A stretch of DNA of 64,000 nt, taken from positions 1,984,001 to 2,048,000 of the forward strand of contig OY969109.1 in NCBI GenBank assembly GCA_963698015.1, read 5' to 3'. Made by a program: the position numbers and the translations under genes. The DNA is from VAXT01 sp963698015. Lineage in GTDB: Bacteria; Actinomycetota; Thermoleophilia; Gaiellales; Gaiellaceae. This document shows positions 43,530-52,082 of the stretch, one piece after another. The first letter of the stretch is position 1. Every line of letters begins with the position of its first letter. The notes under the pieces were generated by a model. It was not told where the DNA came from. It searched no databases and was given only the letters and a program-made list of their open reading frames with translations.

Positions 43530-44378
43530 TCAGGTCCCGGTTTCGACGTGTAGCGGCTCGCGGCCGCGCGCGAACCTTCGCACCGCCGTCAGCCCCCAAT
43601 CGGCCTCGCGCCAGACGTACGTCTCGACCCGGATCGAGTGCTCGTCGCATTCGTAGAGGTGGAGCCCGCGGGCTTCTCCTCTGCGGCTTGGCCGTGGCTG
43701 CCCGAGCCCCGGCGCGATCGACACGACGACGCCGCGGACGTCCCCTCCGATCGCCTCGAACTCATGGCGCTCGCTGACGGCGCCCTGGTGAATGTGACCG
43801 GCGAGGATCAGCTCTGCGCCGGAATCGACGAGCGCGGCGAGCACGTGAGAGCGGCGGGAGACGGGCTTCTTGCGCGACCGCCACGGCGCCCCGATCAGAT
43901 GGTGATGCAGGGCGACGATCCGGAGAGCTCCTTCTGGCGCCTCGGCGAGCAGCTTGCGAACGTGCTCGAGCTGCGACTCGCGGATCCCGCCCGACTGATG
44001 TCGCCAGGCACGAACCGAGTTCAGGCCGACGACGTGCAGCGTTGGAGACCGGAAGACCGGCTCGGTCGTCTCCCACTGCCGCTCGAACTCGGTGAACGTC
44101 CGAGTGAACCGGCCCGGGAACGTGTACGGGATGTCGTGGTTGCCCGGGATCGCGAGCACCGGCGGGCCGAGCGAGCGCAGGAAGGCCGCCGCCGCCGCGT
44201 GCTGATCGGGCCGCCCGCGGTGCGTCAGGTCGCCGGTCGCGACGACGAGTTCGGGCGCCGTGCGCTCGATCAGGGCCTGCAGGCCTAGCTCGACCTGGGG
44301 CGCGTCCCGGGCCCCGAAGTGGAGGTCCGAGACGTGAAGGAGCCGTGGAGAAGGAGCCGAACCTCGGGGTACACTCAT
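43530..44378 (-). CDS. Calcineurin-like metallophosphoesterase
   Basis: A 282-residue cytoplasmic phosphoesterase. The metal-binding blocks are complete and in order: HVSDLHFG, ATGDLTHRG, IPGNHDIPY, LHHH and GHIHQG. The group includes cyclic nucleotide phosphodiesterases of the CpdA type, but the substrate is not readable. The proposed ATG 44376-44378 overlaps, on the other strand, the first possible ATG of the next gene, so at least one of the two real starts is probably further in. Confidence 0.88.
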   Translation of the reverse strand: MSVPRGSAPSPRLLHVSDLHFGARDAPQVELGLQALIERTAPELVVATGDLTHRGRPDQHAAAAAFLRSLGPPVLAIPGNHDIPYTFPGRFTRTFTEFERQWETTEPVFRSPTLHVVGLNSVRAWRHQSGGIRESQLEHVRKLLAEAPEGALRIVALHHHLIGAPWRSRKKPVSRRSHVLAALVDSGAELILAGHIHQGAVSERHEFEAIGGDVRGVVVSIAPGLGQPRPSRRGEARGLHLYECDEHSIRVETYVWREADWGLTAVRRFARGREPLHVETGT

Positions 44379-44622
44379 GGCGATGGCGGACGAGCCTACA
44401 GAGATCTTCGACGACCTCTACGTCGGTCTGCGAGCGGGCGGAGCGATGCGCAAAAAGCGGCGTGGCGAGCCGCTGACGATGGAAGAGGAAGAGGCCATCG
44501 GCCGCTGGGAGTCGCTCTCCTCGGCTCGCAAGGCGGCGACGATCGGCGCCTTCGCGGTCGGGACGTTCTCCATCGGCTTCACGCTCGGCGGGCTCGTGTT
44601 CGGCCGCTGGCGCAAGGCCTGA
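44377..44622 (+). CDS. Small membrane protein, unknown
   Basis: An 81-residue protein with a hydrophilic charged first half (DEPTEIFDDLYVG, MRKKRRGEPL) and one membrane helix at the end (AATIGAFAVGTFSIGFTLGGLVFG) followed by RWRKA. ATG 44383 is a second start candidate and would end the start-codon overlap with the divergent phosphoesterase gene. No family is recognised. Confidence 0.6.
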   Translation: MAMADEPTEIFDDLYVGLRAGGAMRKKRRGEPLTMEEEEAIGRWESLSSARKAATIGAFAVGTFSIGFTLGGLVFGRWRKA

Positions 44623-44623
44623 C

Positions 44624-44965
44624 CTAGTATCCGCGCCAGACGTAGTTCAGCGTCCCGCTGACGAGGGCGACGACCGCGAGCGCGATCCCGATCCCCGGCT
44701 GGTCCGCGGCCGCGAGCGCCAGAGCGGCGGCGAGGAAGACCGCGAGCTCGATCGCGAACTGTGCCGGCCGCGGGAGCTCGATCTTCGCCTTGGGCGAGAC
44801 GAAGAGCCCCCACACCAGGATCACGGCCGCGGGCGCGGCGATCCCGAGCAGCCACTGCGTCAGCCCTGACGACGTCGCAAAGCCCCAGTACGCCGTCGCG
44901 GCCAGCGCCGACAGCTCGAGCAGGAAGCGAACGAGGAGGTTCGCGTTCCTCAACGGCCCACTCAT
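44624..44965 (-). CDS. YrdB/DUF2568 family membrane protein
   Basis: A 113-residue protein with four hydrophobic helices. The start NANLLVRFLLELSALAATAYWGF and the loop LVWGLFVSPKAKIELPRPAQFAIELAVF are typical of the YrdB (DUF2568) family. The role is unknown. The ATG 44965 is preferred because the upstream in-frame extension reads into the divergent gene's control region. Confidence 0.75.
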   Translation of the reverse strand: MSGPLRNANLLVRFLLELSALAATAYWGFATSSGLTQWLLGIAAPAAVILVWGLFVSPKAKIELPRPAQFAIELAVFLAAALALAAADQPGIGIALAVVALVSGTLNYVWRGY

Positions 44966-45035
44966 GCCGGGATTCTCGCCTCCCCGAGACCTGCTCGACG
45001 GCAGGAAACCCGAACCGGCCGTTGAAGCCGCGGCC

Positions 45036-45464
45036 ATGCGGCCTCGACGCGACGAGGAGGTCTATCTCGACGCCCGGTTACACGGGGCTGTGCTCGCGCG
45101 CCCGATCTTCCGCTCGGCGCTGCTCGTCGCGCTCGGCGTCGGCGCCTTGATCGTGCCGTTCACGCCGGCCGCGGTGCTCGGGGCCGTCCTGATCGCCGCG
45201 GGTGCCTTCTTCACGCTGCGCGCGGTCTGGCAATGGGAGCGCACGCGCCTCGTCGTGACGACCGAGAAGGTCTATCTGCTGAACGGCACGCTCCACCGTC
45301 GCGCGAAGGCCGTGCGCCTGAAGGCGGTCGAGGCCGTCGAGATCGACCAGTCCCTCCTCGGCCAGCTCTTCGGCTACGGAACGGTGCTCGTCGGGCCGCT
45401 CACGGTCCGCCACATCGCCCACCCCGGGGACGTCTGCGACCTGGTCGAGCGGCTCGCGTCCTGA
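45036..45464 (+). CDS. PH domain (bPH2-type) membrane protein
   Basis: A 142-residue protein: two hydrophobic helices (residues ~15-58), then a bacterial PH domain whose start is TRLVVTTEKVYLLNGTLHRRAKAVRLKAVEAVEIDQSLLG with VLVGPLTVRHIAHP in the last strands. These domains sit at the cytoplasmic membrane face. ATG 45036 is 70 nt from the divergent YrdB start. Confidence 0.8.
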   Translation: MRPRRDEEVYLDARLHGAVLARPIFRSALLVALGVGALIVPFTPAAVLGAVLIAAGAFFTLRAVWQWERTRLVVTTEKVYLLNGTLHRRAKAVRLKAVEAVEIDQSLLGQLFGYGTVLVGPLTVRHIAHPGDVCDLVERLAS

Positions 45465-45471
45465 GGCAAAG

Positions 45472-45485
45472 CGAACACTTGTTCG
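45472..45485 (+). promoter_or_regulatory. LexA (SOS) box upstream of uvrA
   Basis: CGAACACTTGTTCG is a perfect CGAAC-N4-GTTCG operator, the LexA-binding consensus in Actinomycetota and Firmicutes. It lies 31 nt before the uvrA ATG, so uvrA should be induced by DNA damage. Confidence 0.8.
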
Positions 45486-45516
45486 ATCCGATCCGGCTGG
45501 GTAGGATAGGTCGGTT

Positions 45517-48366
45517 ATGCCTTCCGACGAGCTGGTCATTCACGGTGCCCGCGAGCACAACCTGAAGGACATCGACGTCCGCCTGCCGCGGAACAAGCTG
45601 GTCACGATCACCGGGCTTTCGGGCTCCGGGAAGTCGTCGCTGGCCTTCGACACGATCTACGCGGAAGGGCAGCGCCGCTACGTGGAATCGCTGTCCGCGT
45701 ACGCGCGCCAGTTCCTCCAGATGATGGAGAAGCCGGACGTGGACTCGATCGAGGGCCTCTCTCCGGCGATCTCGATCGATCAGAAGACGACCTCGCGGAA
45801 CCCGCGCTCGACGGTCGGCACTGTGACCGAGATCTACGACTACCTGCGGCTGCTGTACGCGCGGGTCGGGCGGCCGCACTGCCCGATCTGCGGGCGGCCG
45901 ATCGCGGGACAGTCGATCGAGGCGATCGTCGACCAGGTGCTGCGGTTCGAGGAGGGCACGAAGTTCACGGTCAACGCGCCGGTCGTCCGCGACCGCAAGG
46001 GCGAGTACAAGGACGTCCTGGATGAGCTCCGCGCCGACGGCTTCACGCGTGTGAAGGTCGACGGAGAGATCCGCATGCTCGAGGAGGAGATCGTCCTCGA
46101 CAAGAAGTTCAAGCACACGATCGAGGTCGTGGTCGACCGCCTGATCATGAAGCCCGACCTACGCACGCGGCTGGCGCAGTCGATCGAGACCGCGATCTCC
46201 CTTGCGGACGGGCTCGTCGGGATCGACGTCCAGGACGGTCAGGAGCTGACGTTCTCCGAGAAGTTCGCCTGCCCCGAGCACGGCGTCGGCCTGCCTGAGC
46301 TCCAGCCGCGCATCTTCTCGTTCAACTCGCCGCACGGGGCCTGCCCGCGCTGCACGGGCCTCGGTGCGCAGCAGGAGATCGACCCCGACCTGCTCGTCCC
46401 CGATCCGACGCTCTCGATCGGCGAGGGCGCGCTCGTCCCCTGGTCGACGGGCAGCTCGAGCTTCTACGAGGCGGTCATCCAGGGGATCGCCGACAAGTGG
46501 GAGATCGACCTCGACAAGCCGTGGCAGGAGCTCACCGCCGAGGAGCAGGATCTCTTCCTGTACGGCACGGACGGCGAGCGCATCTACGTCAGGTACCGCA
46601 ACCGGATGGGACGGCGGCGCTCGTACATGCTCGCCTTCGAGGGGATCGTCAAGAACCTCGAGCGGCGCTACCGCGAGACGGACTCGTCGCAGCAGCGGGA
46701 GCGGATCGAGGAGTACATGAGCTTCCGGCCCTGCCCGGAATGCGGCGGCGCGCGGCTCAAGCCCGAGGTGCTCGCGGTCACCGTCGGCGAGAGGAACATC
46801 CACGAGTTCTCGAAGATGTCCGTCACGCGGGCGATCGAGTTCCTCGACTCGCTGGAGCTGACGCAGACCGAGGAGCTGATCGGCGCGCGGATCATCAAGG
46901 AGATCCGCGAGCGGCTGACGTTCCTCGACAACGTCGGCGTCGGGTACCTGCAGCTCGATCGCGCGGCGGCGACGCTCTCGGGCGGTGAGGCGCAGCGGCT
47001 CCGGCTCGCGACCCAGATCGGATCGCAGCTCGTCGGCGTGCTCTACATCCTCGACGAGCCGTCGATCGGGCTCCACCAGCGCGACAATGGGAAGCTGATC
47101 GCGACGCTCGAGCGGCTGCGCGACCTCGACAACACGGTCGTCGTCGTCGAGCACGACGAGCAGATGATGCGCGCGGCGGATCACCTCGTGGACATGGGGC
47201 CCGGCGCCGGCGAGCACGGCGGGTTCGTCGTGGCCGAGGGCACGGCCGAGGAGGTCGAGCGGAACGAGGAGTCGGTCACGGGCCAGTTCCTCTCGGGCAA
47301 GCGGGTGATCGCGATTCCGGAGCGGCGCACCGATGATCAGGGCTCGTTCTGGGTGCGCGGAGCGACGCAGCACAACCTGAAGTCGATCGACGTCGAGTTC
47401 CCGGTCGGCAAGTTCATCACGGTGACCGGCGTCTCCGGCTCGGGGAAGTCGACGCTCGTGAACGAGATCGTCTTCAAGGCGCTCGCGAACCGGCTGCACC
47501 GGATGCGCGTCAAGCCGGGGGAGCACGCGAGCTGCGAGGGCATCGAGCGCTTCGACAAGGTGATCGACATCGACCAATCGCCGATCGGCCGCACTCCGCG
47601 CTCGAATCCGGCGACCTACACGAAGCTGTTCGACCACATCCGCGAGCTGTACTCGCTCACGCCCGAGGCCAAGGTGCGCGGCTACAAGCCGGGGCGGTTC
47701 TCGTTCAACGTGCGCGGCGGCCGGTGCGAGACCTGCAAGGGCGACGGGACGATCAAGATCGAGATGCACTTCCTGCCGGACGTGTACGTGCCGTGCGAGA
47801 CCTGTCACGGGCGACGATACAACCGCGAGACGCTCGAGGTGCGGTTCAAGGGCAAGTCGATCGCGGACGTGCTCGAGATGTCCGTCGAGGAAGCGCTCCG
47901 CTTCTTCGCGAAGATCCCGAAGCTGCGCCGGCGGCTTCAGACGCTGCACGACGTCGGGCTCGACTACATCAAGCTCGGCCAGCCGGCGACGACGCTCTCG
48001 GGCGGCGAGGCGCAGCGCGTGAAGCTGTCCTCGGAGCTGTCGAAGATCGCGACGGGGCGGACGCTCTACATCCTCGACGAGCCGACGACCGGCCTCCACT
48101 TCGCGGACATCGAGAAGCTGCTCGAGGTGCTGCAGCGGCTGGTCGATTCCGGCAACACCGTGCTCGTGATCGAGCACAACCTCGACGTGATCAAGCAGGC
48201 GGACTGGATCATCGACCTGGGCCCGGAGGGTGGCGAGGCGGGCGGTGAGGTGATCGCGACCGGGGCTCCTGAGCACGTGGCGGAGGTCGACGTGTCCGCG
48301 ACGGGCCAGTACCTGCGCAAGATTCTGCCGAAGAAGGCTCGTAAGGCCGCGAAGGCCGCGGCCTAG
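45517..48366 (+). CDS. uvrA: Excinuclease ABC subunit A
   Basis: A 949-residue UvrA, the damage-scanning ATPase of nucleotide excision repair. It has two ABC ATPase halves: Walker A GLSGSGKSSLAFD and GVSGSGKSTLVN, signatures LSGGEAQRLRLA and LSGGEAQRVKLS, Walker B LYILDEPSIGLH and LYILDEPTTGLH. Zinc modules are CPICGRP with CPEHG/CPRCTG in the first half, CPECGG, and CETCKG with CETCHG in the second. The length is standard, with a Lys/Ala-rich tail. A LexA box precedes it. Its end overlaps the opposing gene by 4 nt. Confidence 0.97.
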   Translation: MPSDELVIHGAREHNLKDIDVRLPRNKLVTITGLSGSGKSSLAFDTIYAEGQRRYVESLSAYARQFLQMMEKPDVDSIEGLSPAISIDQKTTSRNPRSTVGTVTEIYDYLRLLYARVGRPHCPICGRPIAGQSIEAIVDQVLRFEEGTKFTVNAPVVRDRKGEYKDVLDELRADGFTRVKVDGEIRMLEEEIVLDKKFKHTIEVVVDRLIMKPDLRTRLAQSIETAISLADGLVGIDVQDGQELTFSEKFACPEHGVGLPELQPRIFSFNSPHGACPRCTGLGAQQEIDPDLLVPDPTLSIGEGALVPWSTGSSSFYEAVIQGIADKWEIDLDKPWQELTAEEQDLFLYGTDGERIYVRYRNRMGRRRSYMLAFEGIVKNLERRYRETDSSQQRERIEEYMSFRPCPECGGARLKPEVLAVTVGERNIHEFSKMSVTRAIEFLDSLELTQTEELIGARIIKEIRERLTFLDNVGVGYLQLDRAAATLSGGEAQRLRLATQIGSQLVGVLYILDEPSIGLHQRDNGKLIATLERLRDLDNTVVVVEHDEQMMRAADHLVDMGPGAGEHGGFVVAEGTAEEVERNEESVTGQFLSGKRVIAIPERRTDDQGSFWVRGATQHNLKSIDVEFPVGKFITVTGVSGSGKSTLVNEIVFKALANRLHRMRVKPGEHASCEGIERFDKVIDIDQSPIGRTPRSNPATYTKLFDHIRELYSLTPEAKVRGYKPGRFSFNVRGGRCETCKGDGTIKIEMHFLPDVYVPCETCHGRRYNRETLEVRFKGKSIADVLEMSVEEALRFFAKIPKLRRRLQTLHDVGLDYIKLGQPATTLSGGEAQRVKLSSELSKIATGRTLYILDEPTTGLHFADIEKLLEVLQRLVDSGNTVLVIEHNLDVIKQADWIIDLGPEGGEAGGEVIATGAPEHVAEVDVSATGQYLRKILPKKARKAAKAAA

Positions 48367-48872
48367 CCGGACAACGCGAAGCGGTGGGCCTCGCGCCAGA
48401 GGCCCTCGTCGTCTTCATGTAAGAAGGCGATGTCTCGCGTGTAAGCGCGGATCGGAAGGTGGCTCGCGATCGCGGCTTCGACCCGCTCCTGGAGATCCGG
48501 GCCGCCCTCCGCGACGGTCAGGTGCGGGATGACCACGTCGTGCGCGCCCTCGTAAGGTGGGTAGTCCGGGAAGCTGGCGGCGACCAATTCGATCAGGTGC
48601 CTGAACGGGCCCGACGGCTCGGGCGCCAGCCAGGCGACCTCGGGGAAGCGCGCCACGCGGGCGAGCTCGAACGAGATCGCGGGCTCAGCCGCGAAAAGGT
48701 CGCGGAGCTGGCCGAGCACGCCGTCGTCGACCAGCTCGGTGGGGACGAACGGGTAGAGGATCGTGATGTGGGCTGGGACGCCGCGCTGCGCCGACCAGTC
48801 GTGCTGCGCGCGCCACTCGGAGACCAGCGGCTCGGCCTCCGGGACCGTGACGACGAGGGCGGTTTCAGGCAC
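48363..48872 (-). CDS. 2H phosphoesterase (2'-5' RNA ligase-like)
   Basis: A 169-residue protein with the two H-x-T motifs of the 2H superfamily: HITILYPF and HLTVAEGG. Members act on 2',3'-cyclic or 2'-5' phosphodiesters of RNA or small nucleotides. GTG 48872 begins the first beta-strand (ETALVVTVP) and gives the usual length. It is divergent from the YIP1 gene, whose GTG is 23 nt away. Confidence 0.82.
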   Translation of the reverse strand: MPETALVVTVPEAEPLVSEWRAQHDWSAQRGVPAHITILYPFVPTELVDDGVLGQLRDLFAAEPAISFELARVARFPEVAWLAPEPSGPFRHLIELVAASFPDYPPYEGAHDVVIPHLTVAEGGPDLQERVEAAIASHLPIRAYTRDIAFLHEDDEGLWREAHRFALSG

Positions 48873-48895
48873 ACGGCAGACAGTACGCTGACCGG

Positions 48896-49489
48896 GTGAG
48901 CACCGCCGTGGAGTCGACTCGGTCGCTCCAGAAGGAGTGGTGGCTCCGCGCGCTCGCCGTCTTCTCGAGCCCGCACGCCACGTTCGCGGCGTTGCGCGAC
49001 GACTCGGCCGACTCTGCGGAGGCACGGCAGGAGCCGATCATCGCGATCGTGATCCTCGCCGGGATCGCGGGCGTACTCTCCACGTCACTGGCCGGCCGCC
49101 TGCTCGACGATCAGAACAACGACGGCCTGAACGTCGCGATCTGGGCGTTCCTGGGCGGCGCGTTCTACGGGCTGCTCGTCTTCTGGCTCGGCGGGCTCCT
49201 CGTCTACGCGATCGCTGCCGCGGTGCGTGCGCGCGCGTCGTACCGGCAGGCGCGGCACGTCGTCGGGCTCGCCATGGCGCCTGTCGCTCTCTCGCTGCTG
49301 ACGGTGTGGCCGGTCCGGCTTGCGTTCTACGGCGAGGACGTCTTCCGCACCGGCGGCTCCGACGCGGGCGCCGGGGACAGGCTCTTCGAGCTGCTCATCG
49401 TCGGCTCTTTCGCCTGGGCGTTCGCCCTCGTCGCGCTCGGGCTGATCGAGCTGCGGAAGAGCTCCAGCTCCTCTTCAGGCATCGCGTAG
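48896..49489 (+). CDS. YIP1 family membrane protein
   Basis: A 197-residue protein with a soluble start (WWLRALAVFSSPHATFAALRDD) typical of YIP1/DUF1282 proteins, then about five membrane helices. The function in bacteria is unknown. Its last 163 nt, encoding the final helix and a serine-rich end, overlap antisense with the 3' end of panB. Confidence 0.7.
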   Translation: MSTAVESTRSLQKEWWLRALAVFSSPHATFAALRDDSADSAEARQEPIIAIVILAGIAGVLSTSLAGRLLDDQNNDGLNVAIWAFLGGAFYGLLVFWLGGLLVYAIAAAVRARASYRQARHVVGLAMAPVALSLLTVWPVRLAFYGEDVFRTGGSDAGAGDRLFELLIVGSFAWAFALVALGLIELRKSSSSSSGIA

Positions 49490-50298
49490 GTGTGCTCGTC
49501 GCCGGGGAAGGTGCCGTCGCGCACCTCTTCGGCGTAGTGCTCGAGCGCGTCTCGGATCTCGCGCGAGAGGCTCGCGTAGCGCTTGACGAAGCGGGGGAGG
49601 TGGCCTTCGGAAAGCCCGAGCAGGTCGTGATAGACGAGCACCTGGCCATCCGTGTCCGGGCCTGCGCCGATGCCGATCGTCGGCACCGTGAGCCGCCGTG
49701 TGATCTCGGCGGCGACCGGCGCGGGGACTGCCTCGAGGACGACGGCGAACGCGCCGGCCTCCTCGAGGGCGAGCGCGCCGTCGACGAGCGCGGCTGCGGC
49801 CTCGGCTGTCTTGCCCTGCGTCTTGAACCCACCGAGCTGCGTCGCCGACTGGGGCGTCAGGCCGACGTGACCCATGACGGCGATGCCTGCGTCGACGATC
49901 GTCTTCACGCGCGAGACCATCGGCCCGGCGCCTTCGAGCTTGATCGCGTCGGCGCCCGCCTCCTTGACGAAGCGGATGGCGTTCTCGAGCGCCTTCTCGT
50001 CGGAGACCTGGAACGAGCCGAATGGCATGTCGCCGACGACGATCGGATGCCTGGCCGAGCGCGCGACCGTGCGCGTCAGGAACAGCATCTCGTCCATCGT
50101 CACGGGGACGGTCGTGCCTTCGTAGCCGAGGACGACCATCGCGGCCGTGTCGCCGACGAGGATGATCTCGACGCCTGCGTCCTCGGCGAACCGGGCGCCG
50201 GGCGCGTCGTAGGCCGTGACCATGACGATCTTGTCGCCGCGCTGTTTCATGGCGGCGAGCTCGGGGAGCGCCAGCTTTCCCTTGGGCGGTGTGCTCAC
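49327..50298 (-). CDS. panB: 3-methyl-2-oxobutanoate hydroxymethyltransferase
   Basis: A 323-residue PanB, which adds a hydroxymethyl group to ketoisovalerate in pantothenate synthesis. VMVTAYDAPGARFAEDAGVEIILVGD, VVGDMPFGSF, IKLEGAG and VMGHVGLTPQS are conserved, as is VPTIGIGAGPDTDGQVLVYHDLLG. Typical PanB ends soon after the GTFPGDEHTYAM segment. Here ~48 more residues of low-complexity Ser/Pro/Ala follow, antisense to the YIP1 gene, as if the old stop was lost. GTG 50298 overlaps the panC stop as GTGA. Confidence 0.93.
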   Translation of the reverse strand: MSTPPKGKLALPELAAMKQRGDKIVMVTAYDAPGARFAEDAGVEIILVGDTAAMVVLGYEGTTVPVTMDEMLFLTRTVARSARHPIVVGDMPFGSFQVSDEKALENAIRFVKEAGADAIKLEGAGPMVSRVKTIVDAGIAVMGHVGLTPQSATQLGGFKTQGKTAEAAAALVDGALALEEAGAFAVVLEAVPAPVAAEITRRLTVPTIGIGAGPDTDGQVLVYHDLLGLSEGHLPRFVKRYASLSREIRDALEHYAEEVRDGTFPGDEHTYAMPEEELELFRSSISPSATRANAQAKEPTMSSSKSLSPAPASEPPVRKTSSP

Positions 50299-51113
50299 TT
50301 CGGGTCTCCCTTCTTGGTACGCCCGAGCCAGGATGAATCCTGGCACGGGATATCGAGAATTACGTTGTCGATGAGTCGCGTCTTCCCGACGTGTACGGCC
50401 GCGGCCAGGACGCGCTGGCCGTTGAGACTCGCTTCCTCCACGTAGTCCACCTGGAGGGTGGCGAGCAGCTCGCGTGCGCGGACCGGGTCCTTCGTGGCCA
50501 GCGCGCGGGGGAGTGCCAGCGCCGCCTCGCGCTCCTCGGGCGAGAGGTACGCGTTCCGCGACGAGAGCGCGAGCCCGTCCTCGTCGCGCACGGTCGGGAC
50601 GACGCGGATCTCGAGCCCGAGGTTCAGATCGCGGACGAGCTGCTTGACGACCGCGGCCTGCTGCGCGTCCTTCTGGCCGAAGTAGGCGCGCGTGGGGCGG
50701 ACGATGTTGAAGAGCTTCAGGCAGACGGTGGCCACGCCGCGGAAGTGGTCGGGCCGGAACTCGCCCTCGAGGCGGTTTCCGAGCTCGCCGACGTCGACCC
50801 AGGTCGCGTAGCCGTCCGGGTACATCTCCTCGGCGGACGGCGCGAAGAGGACGTCGACGCCCGCCTCCTCTGCGAGCCTCACGTCGCGCTCCTCGTCTCG
50901 CGGGTAGCGGTAGAGGTCCTCGTTCGCGCCGAATTGCGCCGGATTCACGAACAGGCTCGCAATGCAGACGTCGTTCTCCTCGCGCGCGGCGGCGAGCAGC
51001 GCCAGATGACCGGCGTGGAACGCGCCCATCGTCGGGACGAAACCAGTCTCAGGGCCTGTCCCTTGTAAGGGCCTGTCCCTTGTTAGCTCGGCGATCGTCC
51101 GGAAGATCTTCAT
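50295..51113 (-). CDS. panC: Pantoate-beta-alanine ligase
   Basis: A 272-residue PanC, ligating pantoate and beta-alanine. The nucleotidyl site is GFVPTMGAFHAGHLALL; ASLFVNPAQFGANEDLYRYPRD, FRPDHFRGVATVCLKLFNIV, YFGQKDAQQ and LSSRNAYLSPEER are all conserved. The segment between ELT and GFVPTMG (residues ~11-23, RDRPLQGTGPE) is unlike other PanC proteins. It is encoded by two 17-nt palindrome-bearing repeats (51051-51084). It overlaps panB and the DUF2520 gene by 4 nt each. Confidence 0.94.
   Translation of the reverse strand: MKIFRTIAELTRDRPLQGTGPETGFVPTMGAFHAGHLALLAAAREENDVCIASLFVNPAQFGANEDLYRYPRDEERDVRLAEEAGVDVLFAPSAEEMYPDGYATWVDVGELGNRLEGEFRPDHFRGVATVCLKLFNIVRPTRAYFGQKDAQQAAVVKQLVRDLNLGLEIRVVPTVRDEDGLALSSRNAYLSPEEREAALALPRALATKDPVRARELLATLQVDYVEEASLNGQRVLAAAVHVGKTRLIDNVILDIPCQDSSWLGRTKKGDPK
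51051..51084 (-). repeat. Tandem 17-nt palindromic repeat inside panC
   Basis: Two copies (51051-51067, 51068-51084; 16 of 17 equal) of AGGGCCTGTCCCTTGTA, in plus-strand sense. Each contains AAGGG/CCCTT-type inverted arms around CCTGT or ACAGG. On the coding strand the unit junction reads TTACAAGGGA, similar to the TTACAAGGA end of the 27-bp repeat in polA and tsaB. Confidence 0.7.
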
Positions 51114-51781
51114 CGGACGGCCAGCTCCGCGGTCGCGTCCGCCAACGCTCGGTACAGCGGCTCGAGCTCGGGCAGCCGCTCCCTGATCGCTGCCAGGTGC
51201 GCCTCGACCGTCTCCCAGTCGCCGCGCACGGCCGGCCCCGTCAGCTCGAAGTCGTTCTCGATCACGCGCCGCATCAAGGGAAGAAGTGCCTCCGGCGGAG
51301 CGCCGGCGGCCTGCACGAGGTCTGCCGCTGCCCGGTGAAGCGTGACGAGGTAGCTCGCGGCGACGACGGCGCCGGCGTGGTAGAGCGCGCGCTCGGAGTC
51401 GTCCAGCGCGAACGGCTCGAGCTCGAGCTGGCGCGCCAGCCAGGAGCCGACCTCACGCGCCTCGTCAGTCTCCGAGGTAACCGCGGCGTAGGCGCCGTCG
51501 AGCTGTTCGGGTCCTCGCGCGCGCGTGAACGACTGGAGCGGGTGCAGGCCGAAGCGCCGCTCGTGCGGGTCGAGCGCAGACAGAGGCGTCGCCCCGCTCG
51601 TGTGCCCGATCCACGGGCCCTTGGGGATGGTCGCCGCGACCTCCGGGATTGCCCGATCGGGCACGCAGAGGAGGACGAGGTCTGCCTCGTCCTCGGTCAG
51701 GTCGAAGCCGCGCTCGCGCAGCCTCGCGGCCACTGCCGAGCCGACTCGGCCGAAGCCGATGATCCGGATCGTTTGCACCAC
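51110..51781 (-). CDS. Rossmann-fold and DUF2520 domain protein
   Basis: A 223-residue protein. The N-terminal nucleotide-binding fold starts IRIIGFGRVGSAVAARL and includes LVLLCVPDRAIPEVAA. The C-terminal DUF2520 helical domain carries ALYHAGAVVAASYLVTL. Related proteins precede panC in many bacteria. By position and fold it may be a ketopantoate reductase-type or regulatory dehydrogenase for pantothenate synthesis, which is unproven. It is the first gene of the DUF2520-panC-panB operon. Confidence 0.82.
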   Translation of the reverse strand: MVQTIRIIGFGRVGSAVAARLRERGFDLTEDEADLVLLCVPDRAIPEVAATIPKGPWIGHTSGATPLSALDPHERRFGLHPLQSFTRARGPEQLDGAYAAVTSETDEAREVGSWLARQLELEPFALDDSERALYHAGAVVAASYLVTLHRAAADLVQAAGAPPEALLPLMRRVIENDFELTGPAVRGDWETVEAHLAAIRERLPELEPLYRALADATAELAVR

Positions 51782-51866
51782 CAGAAGGCTCCAGTTCCGT
51801 AGCGGATACCGGGCAGGTCGAAGTGTAGCTCCGAGTGTCCGGATCTATGCCTAAACTCTCGCGGCG

Positions 51867-52082
51867 ATGCCGATCTACGAGTACGTGTGCATGGAGTGCG
51901 AGTCACACTTCGAGGAGCTCGTCCGGAACGGGGAAGCGGTCAGCTGCCCGGACTGCGACGCCTCGAACGTGCGCAAGCAGTTCTCCGTGTTCGCGACTCA
52001 CGGCACCGCCGAGCAGCCGAGCTACGGCGGAATGTCAGCCGGAGGCGGGTGCTGTGGCGGAAGCTGTGGTTGCGGGCACTGA
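51867..52082 (+). CDS. FmdB-type zinc ribbon protein
   Basis: A 71-residue protein with the FmdB start MPIYEYVCMECESHFEELV and a second CPDC knuckle, forming one zinc ribbon. The C-terminal tail is Gly/Cys-rich (GGGCCGGSCGCGH) and could bind more metal. The role is uncertain; FmdB was proposed as a regulator. The UDG start lies inside its 3' end. Confidence 0.82.
   Translation: MPIYEYVCMECESHFEELVRNGEAVSCPDCDASNVRKQFSVFATHGTAEQPSYGGMSAGGGCCGGSCGCGH

Noticed and set aside
43506..51083. Shared CCCTTGTTAG at 43.5 kb and in panC
   Set aside because: It is only a 10-mer match with unrelated flanks, which is expected by chance in 64 kb with biased composition.
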